Shown piece after piece: positions 45,701 to 60,700 of a stretch of DNA of 64,000 bases (its first letter is position 1; every line of letters begins with the position of its first letter). The stretch comes from Hippasteria phrygiana (taxonomy: Eukaryota; Echinodermata; Asteroidea; Valvatida; Goniasteridae). The translations under genes were made by a program, and so were the position numbers. The notes under the pieces were generated by a model. The model saw nothing but the letters and a program-made list of their open reading frames with translations. It was not told the origin of the DNA and did no database searches. The stretch is taken from positions 310,001 through 374,000 of the forward strand of contig JAZGUH010000085.1 in the NCBI GenBank assembly GCA_037893225.1. Direction: 5' to 3'.

Positions 45701-48700
45701 TCTGCTGCCAAGGTCAGAAAAATATCTCATGCAACAAAAACAGGCAAAATATCTCTTCCTAGAGATGGTTTATTAAAACAGAGTTTGAATAATCACAAAG
45801 TCAGACACAGCCAAGTAGCATGGTATAAGCACGGTATAAGCTTTAGTGTGTGTTTATCCAGTGGCTGAGAATTTACATTAATTCCGGGCCTTCCCAGAAG
45901 AAGGTCCAAAAATGGAAGGCTTCTTAAGAGACCTTTCATGAATGGTGTATCATCCGCTCCCTGGGCCCGCTCCAGGACCATGATTAAAAATGTCTGGGCT
46001 ATTTTGACCAAGAAACACCGCCAGGGGGGAATCAGGTTCGTGTAGTGGTACTTTACTCGGCTTTCACCACTGTGACCCCAGTTCGAATCCCGGCTGGGGC
46101 CAACATGTGAAGTGGGTTTTCAGTCCCTACCCGATTCCGTGGGTTTTCTCCAGAATTTTCTCTGGGGTTTTCCTCCCACGTCTAAAACTGTAACTTCCTT
46201 CTATCATATGGGACCCCACTGGAAATAGGTCAAAAGCCGGCTATCCCGGCTGAATGCCGAATAATAAATAAAATAAAATAAAATAAAATAAAATAAAAAT
46301 AAAAACCCTCAGGCGGATGAGGGATTAGAGTCTGGGCCAGGCAGAACAAAGAAGTACCGGTGTGTTACAAAGTGTGGTGTTCGTACAAGTACTGCCTTAG
46401 GGGGTACCATGCACAATGGGTAACAATGATGACAATGGTGCCCCACGAGGAAGTCTTTAGAAATCTAGGTGCCCCATGAGGAAAACGCTATGGAGTTTGA
46501 GATTTCAATAGCGACAAAGGAGAATAATAGAAGGAAAGTAAAGTGGACAATAGTGGTATCTCGTAAGGGTGCATATGTGAGGATGTGTGCACAGGTGCAT
46601 TCCTATTTTTCCCAGCACAAGGCCAAAAGGCCCCTCATGGTGTGGGCTGGCTGCAAAAGATAGAAGGTATCTATTCACTTTTTGTTGGAATCGTGAAAGA
46701 TTACAGGTGTAATGGAAGCAGGTTACAGGTAAGAAATTCCGAAGGGAGGCAGTATGAGCGAAAACAACTTTTGAGTATCTCACAGTACTAGCCTTTGGAA
46801 CAACAAGAGTGAAAAGATAGGGCTTCCTGCATTCTTGAATAACAGTCTCTGATAAACTCTGTGAGTGCAATTTGTTTGTATTCTGTTTCCAACACACTTG
46901 TTCCTGTTCAGGAGCTGTCTGAGGTTTTGTTTGACACAGAGCAGTCTAAGAGCAAAGACCCCAGCCAAAAGATGGCAACAGCAGCGGGAGGACGAGGGAC
47001 AAGTCGAAGTGGCAGCGGCATGAAAGGGTTCGGCAACACGGGGGTGCCGTTACACAAACAAAGTGAGACTGGATGTGACCAGATAATGAGGATTATTAAC
47101 CCTAACTACCCCAAGCCCACCAAACTCCAACAGTAGATTCTGCCAAGTTTTGGGTGGTTCAGTACCACACATTATGTACCACACATTATGAACATGTAGG
47201 ACTTCGTTAGACCAAGGAACAAAGGTTAGAGGTGATGGTGTTGGATTTTGATTGAGTGGGCACACAGGGGTGGGTCAGTGCAATGACTGGCTGGTGGTAC
47301 TGGGTGTTGGACTGCGCTAGGGACACACAGGGATGGTTGCAGTGAATAGGTAGTGGTACTGGGTGGAACCACTTGCAATACCCCCATGTGTGGAGAAATG
47401 TTAGGGTCAACCAGTTTGCACCTTTGCTGCATGAGTCTGTCAAAAAGAAATTTTGGATTGTTTCACGAATTGTAAGTACCGGTAAAAAAAGTCATATCCT
47501 CATTGAGTGATCCCCAAAATGTCGCTTCCCAGGTTGTATCGTAAAATTGGGCATGATCCCTGGCTATACGGCATTAATGGTTTATAACTTCTGACTAGCG
47601 CCCCCCGAACAAAGACACTGACAATTTGGGAAATCGCCAACATAGGGCAAGATGGCTCAGTTGGTAGAGCGCCGGTACGGTAACCCGGAGGTTGCAGGTT
47701 CGAATCCTGCTCCAGCCAGTTTTCTTTGTTCACTTTGAAAATGTATTCAAATTACCTAGTCAGTTTCCCTTGTGGATTGTTTGACAAAATTTTTGTTTTT
47801 TGTACAAACATATAGTTAGATTTTGATGAGTTTAGTATTATAAAGCAACACATCAGAAACATTGCACAGGGCCTCGTGTCCTAAGTCCATCAAAATCAAA
47901 CAGTACAGGGGGTGTTGGAGTTTGGCATACCCAGTACCCCTTCCTTGGAGCAGCCTGTTGGACTATGGCAGGATCAGTACATTCCCTTACATTCCCTACA
48001 TGTATGTGCAATGGTTGGTTGTTGGAGTTTGATGGTTTGGCATTCCGCTTTAGTGCACAAGCACTAGGGTTAATTTCACGGAGCTGCTAAGCACAGAAAT
48101 TTGCTTAGCACCAAAAAGTCTTGCTTAGTTAAAACAGGTTACCAGCCAAAAGGCCATGGGATTTTCATGCTAAGCAAACAACAGCTGAATACCAGCCTCA
48201 AGCGATACACTTCACATCAAAATTTGGTTGGCAATCCCGTTTTTATCAAGGAAGACTTTTCATGCTGAGCACATTTTTGTGCTTAACCTCGCCGTGAAAT
48301 TGGCCCCAGGGGGTCAGGGTGAATGCGTAGGGCTTTGAACTACAATCAGTATTCTGTACATCGGTGGTTTATTAATCCAAACACCAAATCATTACATGGT
48401 TGTGGATTTCTTTGGTCTAGTGTTGACGGGTATCAGACTCACAAGAGATGGCAAAGTTTTCCAAATATGGGTTGGAGCTCAGCCGGGGTTCATGGTCCTT
48501 GTGTCCTTCAGCAAGACATTTGAAGTAAATTCCTTTTGGGACAGTGGTGGTTCGGTGAGTGCTAAAATGGCAGTCTGTGGCAATTGCCAAACCCCTCTTT
48601 TTTAGAAAACAATCCATGTGGCTTTTAATAATTAAGCAGACGAGGAACATTAAACCGTACTTATTTTCAACCTGGCCATCCTGCTGATGGTTATTTTCAC

Positions 48701-51700
48701 TAGATATACCAGGTCTAATGTACCAAATTAGAAGTCAGATTGTTTGCCCTTTCCCGGTGTATGCGCAGTGTATGAAACACTGTATGCTAAGTGCCTTCTG
48801 AGAGCCTGTGAGAAGAAATTCATGCAAGCTTACTCGGGCGGGATTCGAACCCACGATCTCCTGCTTGATAGTGCAGACGTCTTAACCACTCAACCACCGA
48901 GCTTGTTTGCGCCAGGCTGGCCAATTCGAATTCAATGTAGCAAAGGGTACCGAGTAACGAGTGGAACCGGGTAATCATTGAGAAGGGCAAAAATCTCACT
49001 TCTAATTTTACATCAACCCTGATGCAAATTCCATCTTCCCACTAATGTAGTCGGGTTTGAGGGTCAAATTTACTCAAGACCAAGGCCCAGTTTTATGGAA
49101 CTCAGCACAAAATATCGCGAAGCACATTTTCTTTCCAAGCAAAAATCAGCCAAGAACTGGGGCCAATTTCATAAAGCTGTTTAGCACAAAAATTTGCTTA
49201 GCATGCAAATGCTTCCTTGATAAAAACTGGATTACCAACCAGATTTCCATGTGTGGAATATTGCTTTTGACTGGTATTCAGCTGTTGATTGCTTAGCATG
49301 AAAATTACATGGATTTTTGGCTGGTAACCTGTTTTTATTAAGCAAGACATTTTCATGCTTAGCAAATTTTTGTGCTTAACAGCTTTATGAAATTGGCCCC
49401 TGGTTAGAGCTAGGATAATTTTTGGCTGGTGACCTGTTTTTTGGCTGGTGACCTGTTTTTACGAAGCGGAAGTTTTCCCACGCTTACCAATATTTTGTGC
49501 TTGGCTCCATAAAATTGGCCCCAAGTTTGATAGCCTCACGCAGCTTTGAAATGTTGGGCTCACTTCCCTTCTCTTTTTCTGCAGAATCTGTGGGCGACAC
49601 CATCATAGAGGGTTTCCGGCAGCTCACCGACTCCTTCCGTGAGTCGTCTGCAGCTTCGACCCACAGTAGCTCATCAAAGGGTGACTACAGGCCTCTGGGT
49701 GGCTCAGAGTTAGACCGTAGCTCGTCGGCCGTGTTTTCATTTTTGTGTGGAAAACAAAATGCCCCCTTGGGGGCGGAGCCTGTGGGCAGACCAGGGGAGT
49801 ACAAGCCCTTGGTGTTTGACGAGGGGGCAGTGCCGACGGTCAGAAGCTGCCAGCCCAGCAACCGGGACGTGAGAAGAGTCACATCGGGTAAAACAATTTA
49901 TTTTATTTTTTCTGATTTTACATGAGTGAGGTGCGTTGGCCTTACCAACGGTGGAAGTTACTCTGCCTGGTCTATAGGTCTGAAAATTGGGATAATTTCT
50001 TTGATATCTATTGAAGATTGATCCTCTATTTAGATCTTGGCCTAGGAAAACCGTAAGCGTGGTAACCCTGGCAACCTAAAATGTGGCCAACTCCATCACC
50101 TCTGTTGTAGCCCTTCACCTAGAGTGGCGTTTAGCCTTGTATTGGGGCGACTTCCATAAAAAAAAGTTAGGCCACTGAGCCATGAATGAACCAGTCAAAA
50201 TTGGGGGTTTTTGTGTATTCTTTTCATATGACTTAGATATCCACAAATCACTCTTGAAAAGTAGTCAAATTTTGAAATGCTAGGAGGCTAGTGGTACAGA
50301 TTGGATTTTTTTCTTCAGTAGGGAGGCATTATAACACAGGAGGTTTTATGGGAGGAAATTAAGGAGCAGTTTAATGAACCCACACTGTGAATGGCCTGGA
50401 TGTGATTTCTCTACAAAAATGGAAAGGTGATTTTGGTGGATGTGATATTGGAGCTAGAATGTGATTTTGGCAGGGATTATCCAAAATCACATCCAAGCCA
50501 GAAATCACATCCAGGATTAAGTCGTTAAAGTCCAAGATCACATCCTGTGTTAGCACCTTGCCAAAATCACATCCACTGTCTGGCCACTTAACCAAAATCA
50601 CATCCAGTGTCTGGGCCCTAGCCAAAATCACATCGTGTTTTCGCACCTCTTCAAAATCACATCCAGGATTAAGTCATAAAACCCAATATCACATCCTGGT
50701 TGCCCACTAGTCAAAGATCACATCTGTCAAAGGGGATTGACAGCTCTATTATTCAATATCACATCCTTGTGGTCAGGCGCACAGCCATAAAGCCAAGATA
50801 ATAATCCCTGACTATAACAGCTATGTTTACCAATTAATTATGGGTCAACAGTGGCCAAGATAATTAGTTTGTCTGTAGCCAGACCATGCTTACTGTTATG
50901 ATTACATGTACACAATGTACATGTTCTGTTGTGTGTACCAGTAGCTACATATGTAGGGCATTATTATTAGTGTTGACACATAGAGGTAGAAAACGCCTGT
51001 TGAAACAATTTAATGATATTAATTTGATTGATACTCTCTGAAACTAGATCTTGGAAGATCGTTTTCCTGGGTCTTTTGAAGTCACGGTAATAGATTTTCC
51101 TCAAATGACCTTTTAGGGTACTTGTTCCATTTATAGAGTATAATGATGACATTTTGCTTTTCGGGTCTAAAATGAGCACCGATGAGTTGACTTTTATGAA
51201 ACTCGACTTGAGATGTCGCAACAACCTACCCAATCACATATGGGAAGAAAAAGGAACTTCATGCAAAATTTCAAATGTTATGGCAAAAAATTACCTTTTA
51301 GGGTACTGGTACAGTGAGTACAATAATACAATTTTGCTTTTTGGCTCTAAAATGAACACCGATGAGTTGACTAAGTTTTATAAAACTTGACGTGAGATGT
51401 CGCAACAACCTACCCAATCATATACTGGAAGAAAAAGGACCTTCATTGAAAATTTCAAATTTTATGGCCAAAAATGACCTTTTAGGGTAATTGTTCCATT
51501 TATAGAGTATAATGATGACATTTTGCTTTTTGGGTCTAAAATGAGCACCGATGAGTTAATTTTTATAAAACTCGACGTGAAATGTCGCAACAACCTACCC
51601 AATCACATATGGGAAGAAAAAGGAACTTCATGCAAAATTTCAAATTTTATGGCCAAAAATGACCTTTTAGGGTACTGGTAGTGAGTACAATAATACAATT

Positions 51701-54700
51701 TTGGTTTTTGGCTCTAAAATGAGCACCGATGAGTCCACTGTTATGAAACTTGACGTGAGATGTCGCAACAACCTACCCAATCATATACTGGAAGAAAAAG
51801 GACTTTCATTAAAAATTTCGAATGTTATGGCAAAAAATGACTTTTTAGGGTACTGGTACTTGTTCAATTATTAAAGTACAATCATGAAATTTTGGTTTTT
51901 GGCTCTACAATGAGCACCGATGAGTTGATTTTTATAAAACTTGACGTGAGATGTCGCAACAACCTACCCAATCATATACTGGAAGAAAAAGGACCTTCAT
52001 TGAAAATGTAAAATTTTATGGCCAAAAATGACCTTTTAGGGTACTTGTTCCATTTATAGAGTATAATGATGACATTTTGCTTTTTGGGTCTAAAATGAGC
52101 ACCGATGAGTTAATTTTTATAAAACTCGACGTGAGATGTCGCAACAACCTACCCAATCACATATGGGAAGAAAAAGGAACTTCATGCAAAATTTCAAATT
52201 TTATGGCCAAAAATGACCTTTTAGGGTACTGGTAGTGAGAACAATAATACAATTTTGGTTTTTGGCTCTAAAATGAGCACCGATGAGTCCACTGTTATGA
52301 AACTTGACGTGAGATGTCGCAACAACCTACCCAATCATATACTGGAAGAAAAAGGACTTTCATTAAAAATTTCGAATGTTATGGCAAAAAATGACTTTTT
52401 AGGGTACCGGTACTTGTTCAATTATTAAAGTACAATCATGAAATTTTGGTTTTTGGCTCTAAAATGAGCACCGATGCGTTCACTGTAATATGAAACTTGA
52501 CATGAGATGTCGCAATAACCTACCCAATCACATATGGGAAGAAAAAGGACCTTCATTGAAAATGTAAAATTTTATGTCCAAAAATGACCTTTTAGGGTAC
52601 TTGTTCCATGGTATATATTGTTCCAAGTATAAAACTAAACTTAAAATTTTTAGGTTTTTGGCTCTAAAATAAGCAGCGATGCGTCCACTCTTATGAAACT
52701 TGACGTGAGATGTCGCAACAACCTACCCAATCATATACTGAAAGAAAAAGGACCTTTATTGAAAATTTCAAATTTTATGGCCAAAAATTACCTTTTAGGG
52801 TACTTGTTCCATTTTATATAGAGTATAATGATGACATTTTGCTTTTTGGGTCTAAAATGACCACCGATAGGTTGATTTCTATAAAACTTGACGTGAGATG
52901 TCGCAACAACCTACCCAATCACATATGGGAAGAAAATGGAACTTCATGCAAAATTTCAAATGTTATGGCAAAAAATTACCTTTTAGGGTACTGGTACATG
53001 TAGTGAGTACAATAATACAATTTTGCTTTTTGGCTCTAAAATGAGCACCGATAAGTTGACTTTTATAAAACTCGACGTGAGATGTCGCAACAACCTACCC
53101 AATCATATACTGGAAGAAAAAGGACCTTCATTGAAAATTTCAAATTTTATGGCCAAAAATGACCTTTTAGGGTACTTGTTCCATTTATAGAGTATAATGA
53201 TGACATTTTGCTTTTTGGGTCTAAAATGAGCACCGATGAGTTAATTTTTATAAAACTCGACGTGAGATGTCGCAACAACCTACCCAATCACATATGGGAA
53301 GAAAAAGGAACTTCATGCAAAATTTCAAATTTTATGGCCAAAAATGACCTTTTAGGGTACTGGTAGTGAGAACAATAATACAATTTTGGTTTTTGGCTCT
53401 AAAATGAGCACCGATGAGTCCACTGTTATGAAACTTGACGTGAGATGTCGCAACAACCTACCCAATCATATACTGGAAGAAAAAGGACTTTCATTAAAAA
53501 TTTCGAATGTTATGGCAAAAAATGACTTTTTAGGGTACCGGTACTTGTTTCAAATAATAAAGTATAATAATTAAATTTTAGCTTTTTGGCTCTAAAATGA
53601 GCACCGATGGGTTGACTGTTATGAAACTTGACGTGAGATGACAAAATCCTACCCAATCACATATGGGAAGAAACATGCTTCAAGCATTGTTTTCAATACT
53701 AAAAATAAGGGCATTGCAGTGTAGTGTACTGTAAAAGTGAGCAGGCATTTCAGCATACATGTACAGTACATGATGCACACCTATGGGCATGCATACATGT
53801 ACATGCAGGTTTTATGGCTCTCCTGATCTGCATAACAAACACTGACACAACTGATAAGAGGAATTAAGTAGTGGGGTTTGAATGGGCAATTCCTGGAAAC
53901 TGGCTGAGGAAGATGCCAGCATGCACCTACACATCACACATGTAGTATACAAACTGTGTGTAGGTGGCCCTGTGTGCATGTAAACAGAACAATGTACATG
54001 TACTTCTGGTACTCCATTTGTTCAAATCAGCCAAGTACATGTATCTTGAGCCATCACAGCCTGCTCTATTCCTTCCGTCCTTCATGATGTAGTGCAACAA
54101 ATTCTAAGAAAAAGTACATGTACATGCATAGGTTTTCATGTAATCTTTTGATAAAAAGGCTACTTGAATTGGACATATGCAAAGTACATGTGTATATATT
54201 ATCATAATAATAATAATAATACAAGCATTTGTAAAGCGCCATCTATCTATGTAGACATATTCCGAGGCGCTTGAAGAAAAGAAACTGTCCAGAACTCTAC
54301 AAATAGTTAAATATACATGTACATGTATGTATACTTGAAACAAAACCAGCAATCTAATTATAAGTTGAGTTAAACAGGAATGTTTTAAGAAGGCATTTGA
54401 AGGTATGTAAAGATTGACAGCTACGAATTATCAACCATGTTTTTAGAGTTTCTAAATTCTAGACCACTTGGATATATCTAACAATTAAAGGGACACGTAA
54501 ATTGCCTTCAAATGTCATGAAATGTTGCTGTTTGGAAATGTTCCTTATCTTTTATAAGAGTTGTTCATGCAAAAAAACATGTATAATGTGTTGTAAATAT
54601 AGTGAGTGGTGATTACAAAACAAAAAATTGGTCGCTGACCCCTGACATCTGACCCGCGAAACATAGACTTATTTCCAGTAGTAAATACCACCGTCTAAAT

Positions 54701-57700
54701 AATGCGCAAAATACGCTGTAAGAGTCTTTAGGCTGGCGCTGCAGCCAGTGGCCTTGTGAACCTATCAAATGATCGCCAGGTACAATTCTCTACCTCGCGA
54801 CACATATCACCAGTGCTGCGCGCCGTGCCACAGTACATCAAAATGGATCAACAGAACGTACTTCAACCGTCCGCCATTTTGTGGAGTCACAAATTATGGC
54901 GGACCGTACGTTATTTGTCACGAAATTAAACAAAAACCACGCAACTTGAAAGGATAGTTATGTGAATCTTTATATTCTACTTTTAAAAAAGCTTCCCAAC
55001 CATATCCATTTCAGTTTTAAAGCCCAAATCGCAAAATCCAAAGCAATGTGTCCCTTTAAAACAGCACATAAGATGAAAAATAGAGAACATAACAATCCAA
55101 AATACACGTAGTCAAGGATAATATAAGCTGCGATCCAAATAATAATGTCAAATAAAGTAAACATCATGACATACATTGTGGCCCAACAAAATGAATCACA
55201 AGTCGGCAGAGTTCGGGCCCTTACTTGCATGAGTACAATGGAAACTAATAGGAACTGTTCGGATTTTTAACCACTTAATGTTCATATGGATTGTAAAATC
55301 TTAAAATCAAGTCATATAAAAACTGTTGTTCAGCCAATTGTACACATCTTTCCATAATTTCTAATGCACCCAAAAATATAAGTCATAAAATGTTTTTAAG
55401 TAAGTTCATTTCGTAGGATCTGGTTGTCAACTCAACATGGATGTGTTCTGAAAGGGATATAACTCATGTACATTATTTAAAAGAGTTGATGAAAAAAACT
55501 GCATGTGGCACATATGTCCTATTGTGTATAACAATTTGTGTCCCTTAACATTCGCATTTTTGAAAATCCATTTTTTTTAAGCTGGCAGAACCACAATTAA
55601 CTATAAACATTAGCTTATCATAGCATCTGTTGAATATCATGTGACATTCTTCATGCAAATCTGGGACAAACAAACTTGTACAGACTTCAAAAGCACATAG
55701 CCATTGACTAAGAGAAATATGTCACCATAAACTCATTTTTTATAGAATCAACAGTGTAGCCAATTGTATCTTTTATACATATGTACCATGTCTACACACT
55801 CAAAGCTTTTGCATGGAGCATTTACATGTACATGTATGGGGAGACTTTTAAAAATCCATTGACTGTCACTGTGTGATGAATACATCCTTTGATTAGAAGG
55901 CCAACCTGACCAACCCTATTGACTGGTCTAAAGCAGAGTCAGCAGCCTGGGAGATTAGGATTCTTATCAGCACTAATCCCATTAGGAGTATGATAAGTGA
56001 TCCTGCCTGAATGAATCCACTTCATTTTTGTGCAACTTAATATCATGATATAAGCCGATATAAATATTAAAATCATTACATGTGTGAGATGTTGTTTTGT
56101 TTTCTTTTTCTAATGGTAAAAATCAATAAAGAAATGACAGAGAACGACCATTACGGTCTGCAATGAAAATAGTTCCAGCACTCATCCAGGGAGATGTGTT
56201 GGTCACAGGAGTTTGTTTATTTAAGTGATTATGGGGATTATCTTGGCTGGACATGGGAGGAGTGTGTTTTATAATTATACTCAAACCCACTGGGGTTGAA
56301 AAGGATATACCCTAGATTTTCTAATGGGCTGTTCTCCTAACTTGCTACTGCAGGCATACATCGTTTTTATTTTTTCCAGTCATAAAGCAAATGAGAACAA
56401 TAGTGAACTTTCTTCACCACTGCACGATACATCTCTATTTAAAGGATTGTCACATTAATTTCATGTGAGTAATGTTGCATCTACAAAAACAACCATACTG
56501 CTTCGTGTCTTGTGATGATGGTGCAGTTTTCCCAAAAGGGAAAATCCCCCGTTTTGTGGAAGACGGTTGTACACCTTTGAAGAACATTACAATTTAAAAC
56601 TCTCATCGCCATGTCCATCATTGGAGTAATTTATGTACGATGTTGTGAAACAGGTTAAAATGTCATCTGGTCTAGCTCAGCTGACAACTAAAGCCTTTTC
56701 AAGAAGTAAATAATTTGTATGTATGTATGATAACCTACACAAGGATACTGTGGGAGCGCACTTGGTAGAATTAGATTATCAATGAAGCCCGCATCACATG
56801 CTACAAAGCGAATGTTTGATATATGGGTGAATTCAAATTTTATCAACCCTACACGTCAGCCAATCAGAGCCGAATTTAGATTTTTTGACAGAAGTGTGTC
56901 CATGGCAGTTGATTGTCCATATCCGTCGGTCGACTCTATTGCATTAATTAACATGGAGACCTGCAAGAAGCAATTGTCTGTGAAAGATTCTGACGTGAAA
57001 ATTATGCCTAATTATTTGGTCTATCGGTACTTTTTTAATGTGAAATATGGATGCAAAATCGTTCAAATTGATTCCAGTGTGATTTAGCAGTATCATTATT
57101 ATTGCGATGGCTTCATTTTGGTGTCATGACAAAGAAATTGCAACAAGTAGTGAAAAGTGTTCGGGAAATTGTAAAGTTGTTCAGTGTACATAAATACGGG
57201 GTCGCATTTTAACATACGAACAATTCAAATCAATGTATTCATTAGATGAAATAACTTGCAGTAATGAATTTTTAAAGATTTGAAAATGAAGCTAAACAAC
57301 TCTAATCTTCAGGCATGACCATATATCATAATTCAAAAGGATTAACGGTTGAGCAATGTCAAATAATACATGAATGTCATGGATTGGCAACTGTCATTTT
57401 TCAAATGAAAATGAGGTATTTTCATACCAAGTTGAAGCGTTCTATTTGGAGTTTGTGCACAAACTGTCTTAATTGTCTATGTGACCGCTGGTACCCCAAT
57501 GGAAATATGCCTTAAAAATTGCTTTATTAGGCTATCCCAGAAAGGATCAACTGTTTTGTTTTTAATTAACTGTACATGTACATGTACATGTGTACCCCTG
57601 TTATGTGTATCTATCTATTTGTGAATATTGATTTTCTGAAAAATAAATAAATAGCCTCCATATTGGGAACATAAGTCTTTTCAGGGACGACTCTTGTTTT

Positions 57701-60700
57701 ACTTCTTAAACATAACAGCACTTGATGTCATTTTTTTCTGAATTTAATCTAAGCCCAACAGAAGTAGCTACTGACAATTTACATTCTAATTTAAGTAAAC
57801 AAATTGTGGTTTTCCACGATTATATTGGTTTGATTCATTTGATTTGCTTTAATTTGGAAGCGTCCATATAATACATGTAAAAGGGTAAAATCCAAAAAGG
57901 TATTTCAGAAAATTTTGTTGAAAGAAACATTGTATTGTGCCATTGTGAACGAAACAATAAGTTGTGGGTTTATAGAAATGACACAATAATAAATCAAATA
58001 GAAATTGTCCGTCATGCATTGCAAAATTGTTATAAATATAGTTTTAATATATGTGTGGTTTCTTTGGCATATTACAACAATGCTAACTTCTTTTAATACA
58101 AACGTTGCTCAAAGCATATAAGGGGGGTGTTGCAGGTTTCCATCATCAATTATGTTATTAGGTTGAGTGGTATGACAGGCAGATGTGAGGAATTACAGTA
58201 TGGATGGGGAAATCAACCAATCAAACGGTAAAAATATAGTCTTTGTGAGACTGGTAATTGTAGGTTCATTCACGGAGGTTGTGTTTTCCTAGTTACTAAT
58301 TTTCCATTGGATGGCTTCGTCTACAAACATGCGCTTGCAATGAACAATTTACTGTTGAAGAAAAGATATTACCATGACTTCAAAAGACACAGGAAAATGA
58401 TCTTCCAAGATCTAGTTTCAGAGACTATCAATCAAATAAATATCATTAAATTGTTTTAACAGGCGTTTTCTACCTCTATTATGTGTCAACACTAAAAATA
58501 ATGCCCTACATGTAGCAACACATAACAGAACATGTACATGTAATCATAACGGTAAGCATGGTCTGGCTACAGACAAACTAATTATCTTGGCCACTGTTGA
58601 CCCATAATTAATTGGTAAACATAGCTGTTATAGTCAGGGATTATTATCTTGGCTTTATGGCTGTGCGCCTGACCACAAGGATGTGATATTGAATAATAGA
58701 GCTGTCAATCCCCTTTGACAGATGTGATCTTTGACTAGTGGGCAACCAGGATGTGATATTGGGTTTTATGACTTAATCCTGGATGTGATTTTGAAGAGGT
58801 GCGAAAACACGATGTGATTTTGGCTAGGGCCCAGACACTGGATGTGATTTTGGTTAAGTGGCCAGACAGTGGATGTGATTTTGGCAAGGTGCTAACACAG
58901 GATGTGATCTTGGAATTTAACGACTTAATCCTGGATGTGATTTCTGGCTCGGATGTGATTTTAGTGGTGTGGATGTGATATTGGCTAATCCCTACCAAAA
59001 TCACATCCAGGCGAGTCACCTTTCCATTTTTGTAGAGAAATCACATCCAGGCCATTCACAGTGCCATACTGTTTTTGTTTTTTTTGACATTTAAATTTTC
59101 ATTTAGGAAAGGGGTAACATGGCATCTTTGGATGGGTTGAGGGGGAGGGAGGCATTTAGTTATTAGACAACTGTATCATTGTATGGGATTTTTTGCAGTA
59201 ATTTTTGTTGGTTTTTATTTTTTATATTTTTTTGCTTCCGATTTTGTTTGGGCTACACTTCATGTGATCGAATATAATTTTAACAAGCTGTGTGTTTGTA
59301 GCTTTTTGGTGTTGTTTTTTTTTTTTTTTTTTTTTTACCCTAACCTACCTAAATCCATCAAAATCCAAACCCTGTTTTGGAGGATTTCGGCGGATTCAGG
59401 ATATCTCCATATTGAAAACTGGGGGATTTTGATGGATTGAGGATTGTAAGCCTGGCGGTACTGCAGGATTTTGATGGATTCAGGATACCTCCATATTGAG
59501 CAGTCACCAAAACCCACTTTTTGTGCATGACAAAATAGGTGGATTTTGGCGGATTCAGGATACTTTCTTGTAAAGTTACCAAAGGGGTTAGGGTTTTAAT
59601 GGAAGTCGCCCAATACAAGACTAAAAGCCACTAAGTAAATGGCTACAACAGAGGTGGTGGGGTTGGCCACATTTTAGGTTGCCAGCCCTACCACCCTTAC
59701 GGTTTTCCTGGGTCCAGATCTAAATAGAGGATAAATCTTCAATAGATACCGAAGAAATCATCCCAATTTTCAGACCTATAGACCCAGGCAGGGCAACTTC
59801 CACCATTGGTGAGACCAACTCACCTTCCCGTACTGTATGGTGATGAATTAATTTGCACTGCTTTTGGTGTCATACGGTGTCGAGTGGTCCAGATTTTTTT
59901 TTTTTTTCTGCCAATACCTTGTAAGTTTTCCTTATTCACATTTGGCAAAACACTGCAAAGCGATTTTGTGATATGCAAGGTAACCAATAACCCCATGTGT
60001 CCGGCCGTTATTGATGGGGTATGCCAAGAACGGACTGTGCAGCCAAGCATAACTGCAAACAATAGGCACCACACTGAATAGAGTGGTCCTATTCATCACA
60101 CTTTGAGCCCTCCCTTTCATGTGGATGAAAGCTTTGTTTGAAAAAGATCCATGTATTCATTACACTCCCATTCAAGAACAATATAGTTGAAACATGAATG
60201 GATTGAGTATGTGCAGGAATATGCATATAGACAACCGGCTATGGCCGTCATCTGTATTCAAGGTGTTAAAAAAACCTTTACAAATGTGTATGTGCGAAAG
60301 GCAAGCAGTTACACTGTGCTCCGCTGTGCATCAAAGGAGAACTGTTCGACCTTACAGAATCTTACAGTGAAGCAGTATCTGTACACATCTGTGTGGCCTT
60401 ACAAAACCAGACAGCCGTAAGGTTGTGTATGGTGAAGTTGTGGGAGTGTAGGACGGTTTATCCAACCTGTGTAATCTCTATGGTCACTTCCTTCTTTATT
60501 CACTTTGTACAACAGTGCATACGCAAGGCAAACCAGCAGGTGGGTGGGAGGAGGGTTCAGGAGGGCGTGGCAGTAACGCATCAAATAGCGACGGACAACA
60601 AAGCGGGGACAGCACCGACCTGTCAGAGAGGTTTGTTTGAAAAATGCTTGTACTCTTCAAGTTCTGCGGGGACTGTAAAAACCTTTACCGTATGTACAGT

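Larger units (their letters stand above)
49928..59830. mobile_element. Giant inverted-repeat element in TEPSIN intron 7
   Basis: Arms 49928-51095 and 58366-59830 are inverted copies. Shared blocks include GTCTGAAAATTGGGATAATT near the outside, ATCACATCC arrays in the middle and AGATCTTGGAAGATC-type sequence inside. The left arm has a unique 50150-50385 stretch and the right arm a 59070-59575 stretch, which break the match. The interior holds a satellite, a nested MITE and unique AT-rich DNA but no recognisable transposase. The family is unknown; the length of the arms recalls foldback or Polinton-like elements, but no genes support either. Confidence 0.65.

Noticed and set aside
47646..47717. 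Functional tRNA-Thr gene
   Set aside because: C at position 33, stem mismatches and shared long flanks in three copies indicate a repeat.
51095..53672. CRISPR-like or gene-family tandem array
   Set aside because: Units are ~187 bp with no repeat-spacer structure, and the organism is an animal. Short frames shift between units.
56782..57087. 101-codon frame as a gene
   Set aside because: No recognised motif, no splice signals of note, inside a non-coding mobile element.
49928..59830. Polinton/Maverick element
   Set aside because: Arm length would fit, but no polymerase, integrase, ATPase or capsid-type frames are present and no 6-bp duplication was found.
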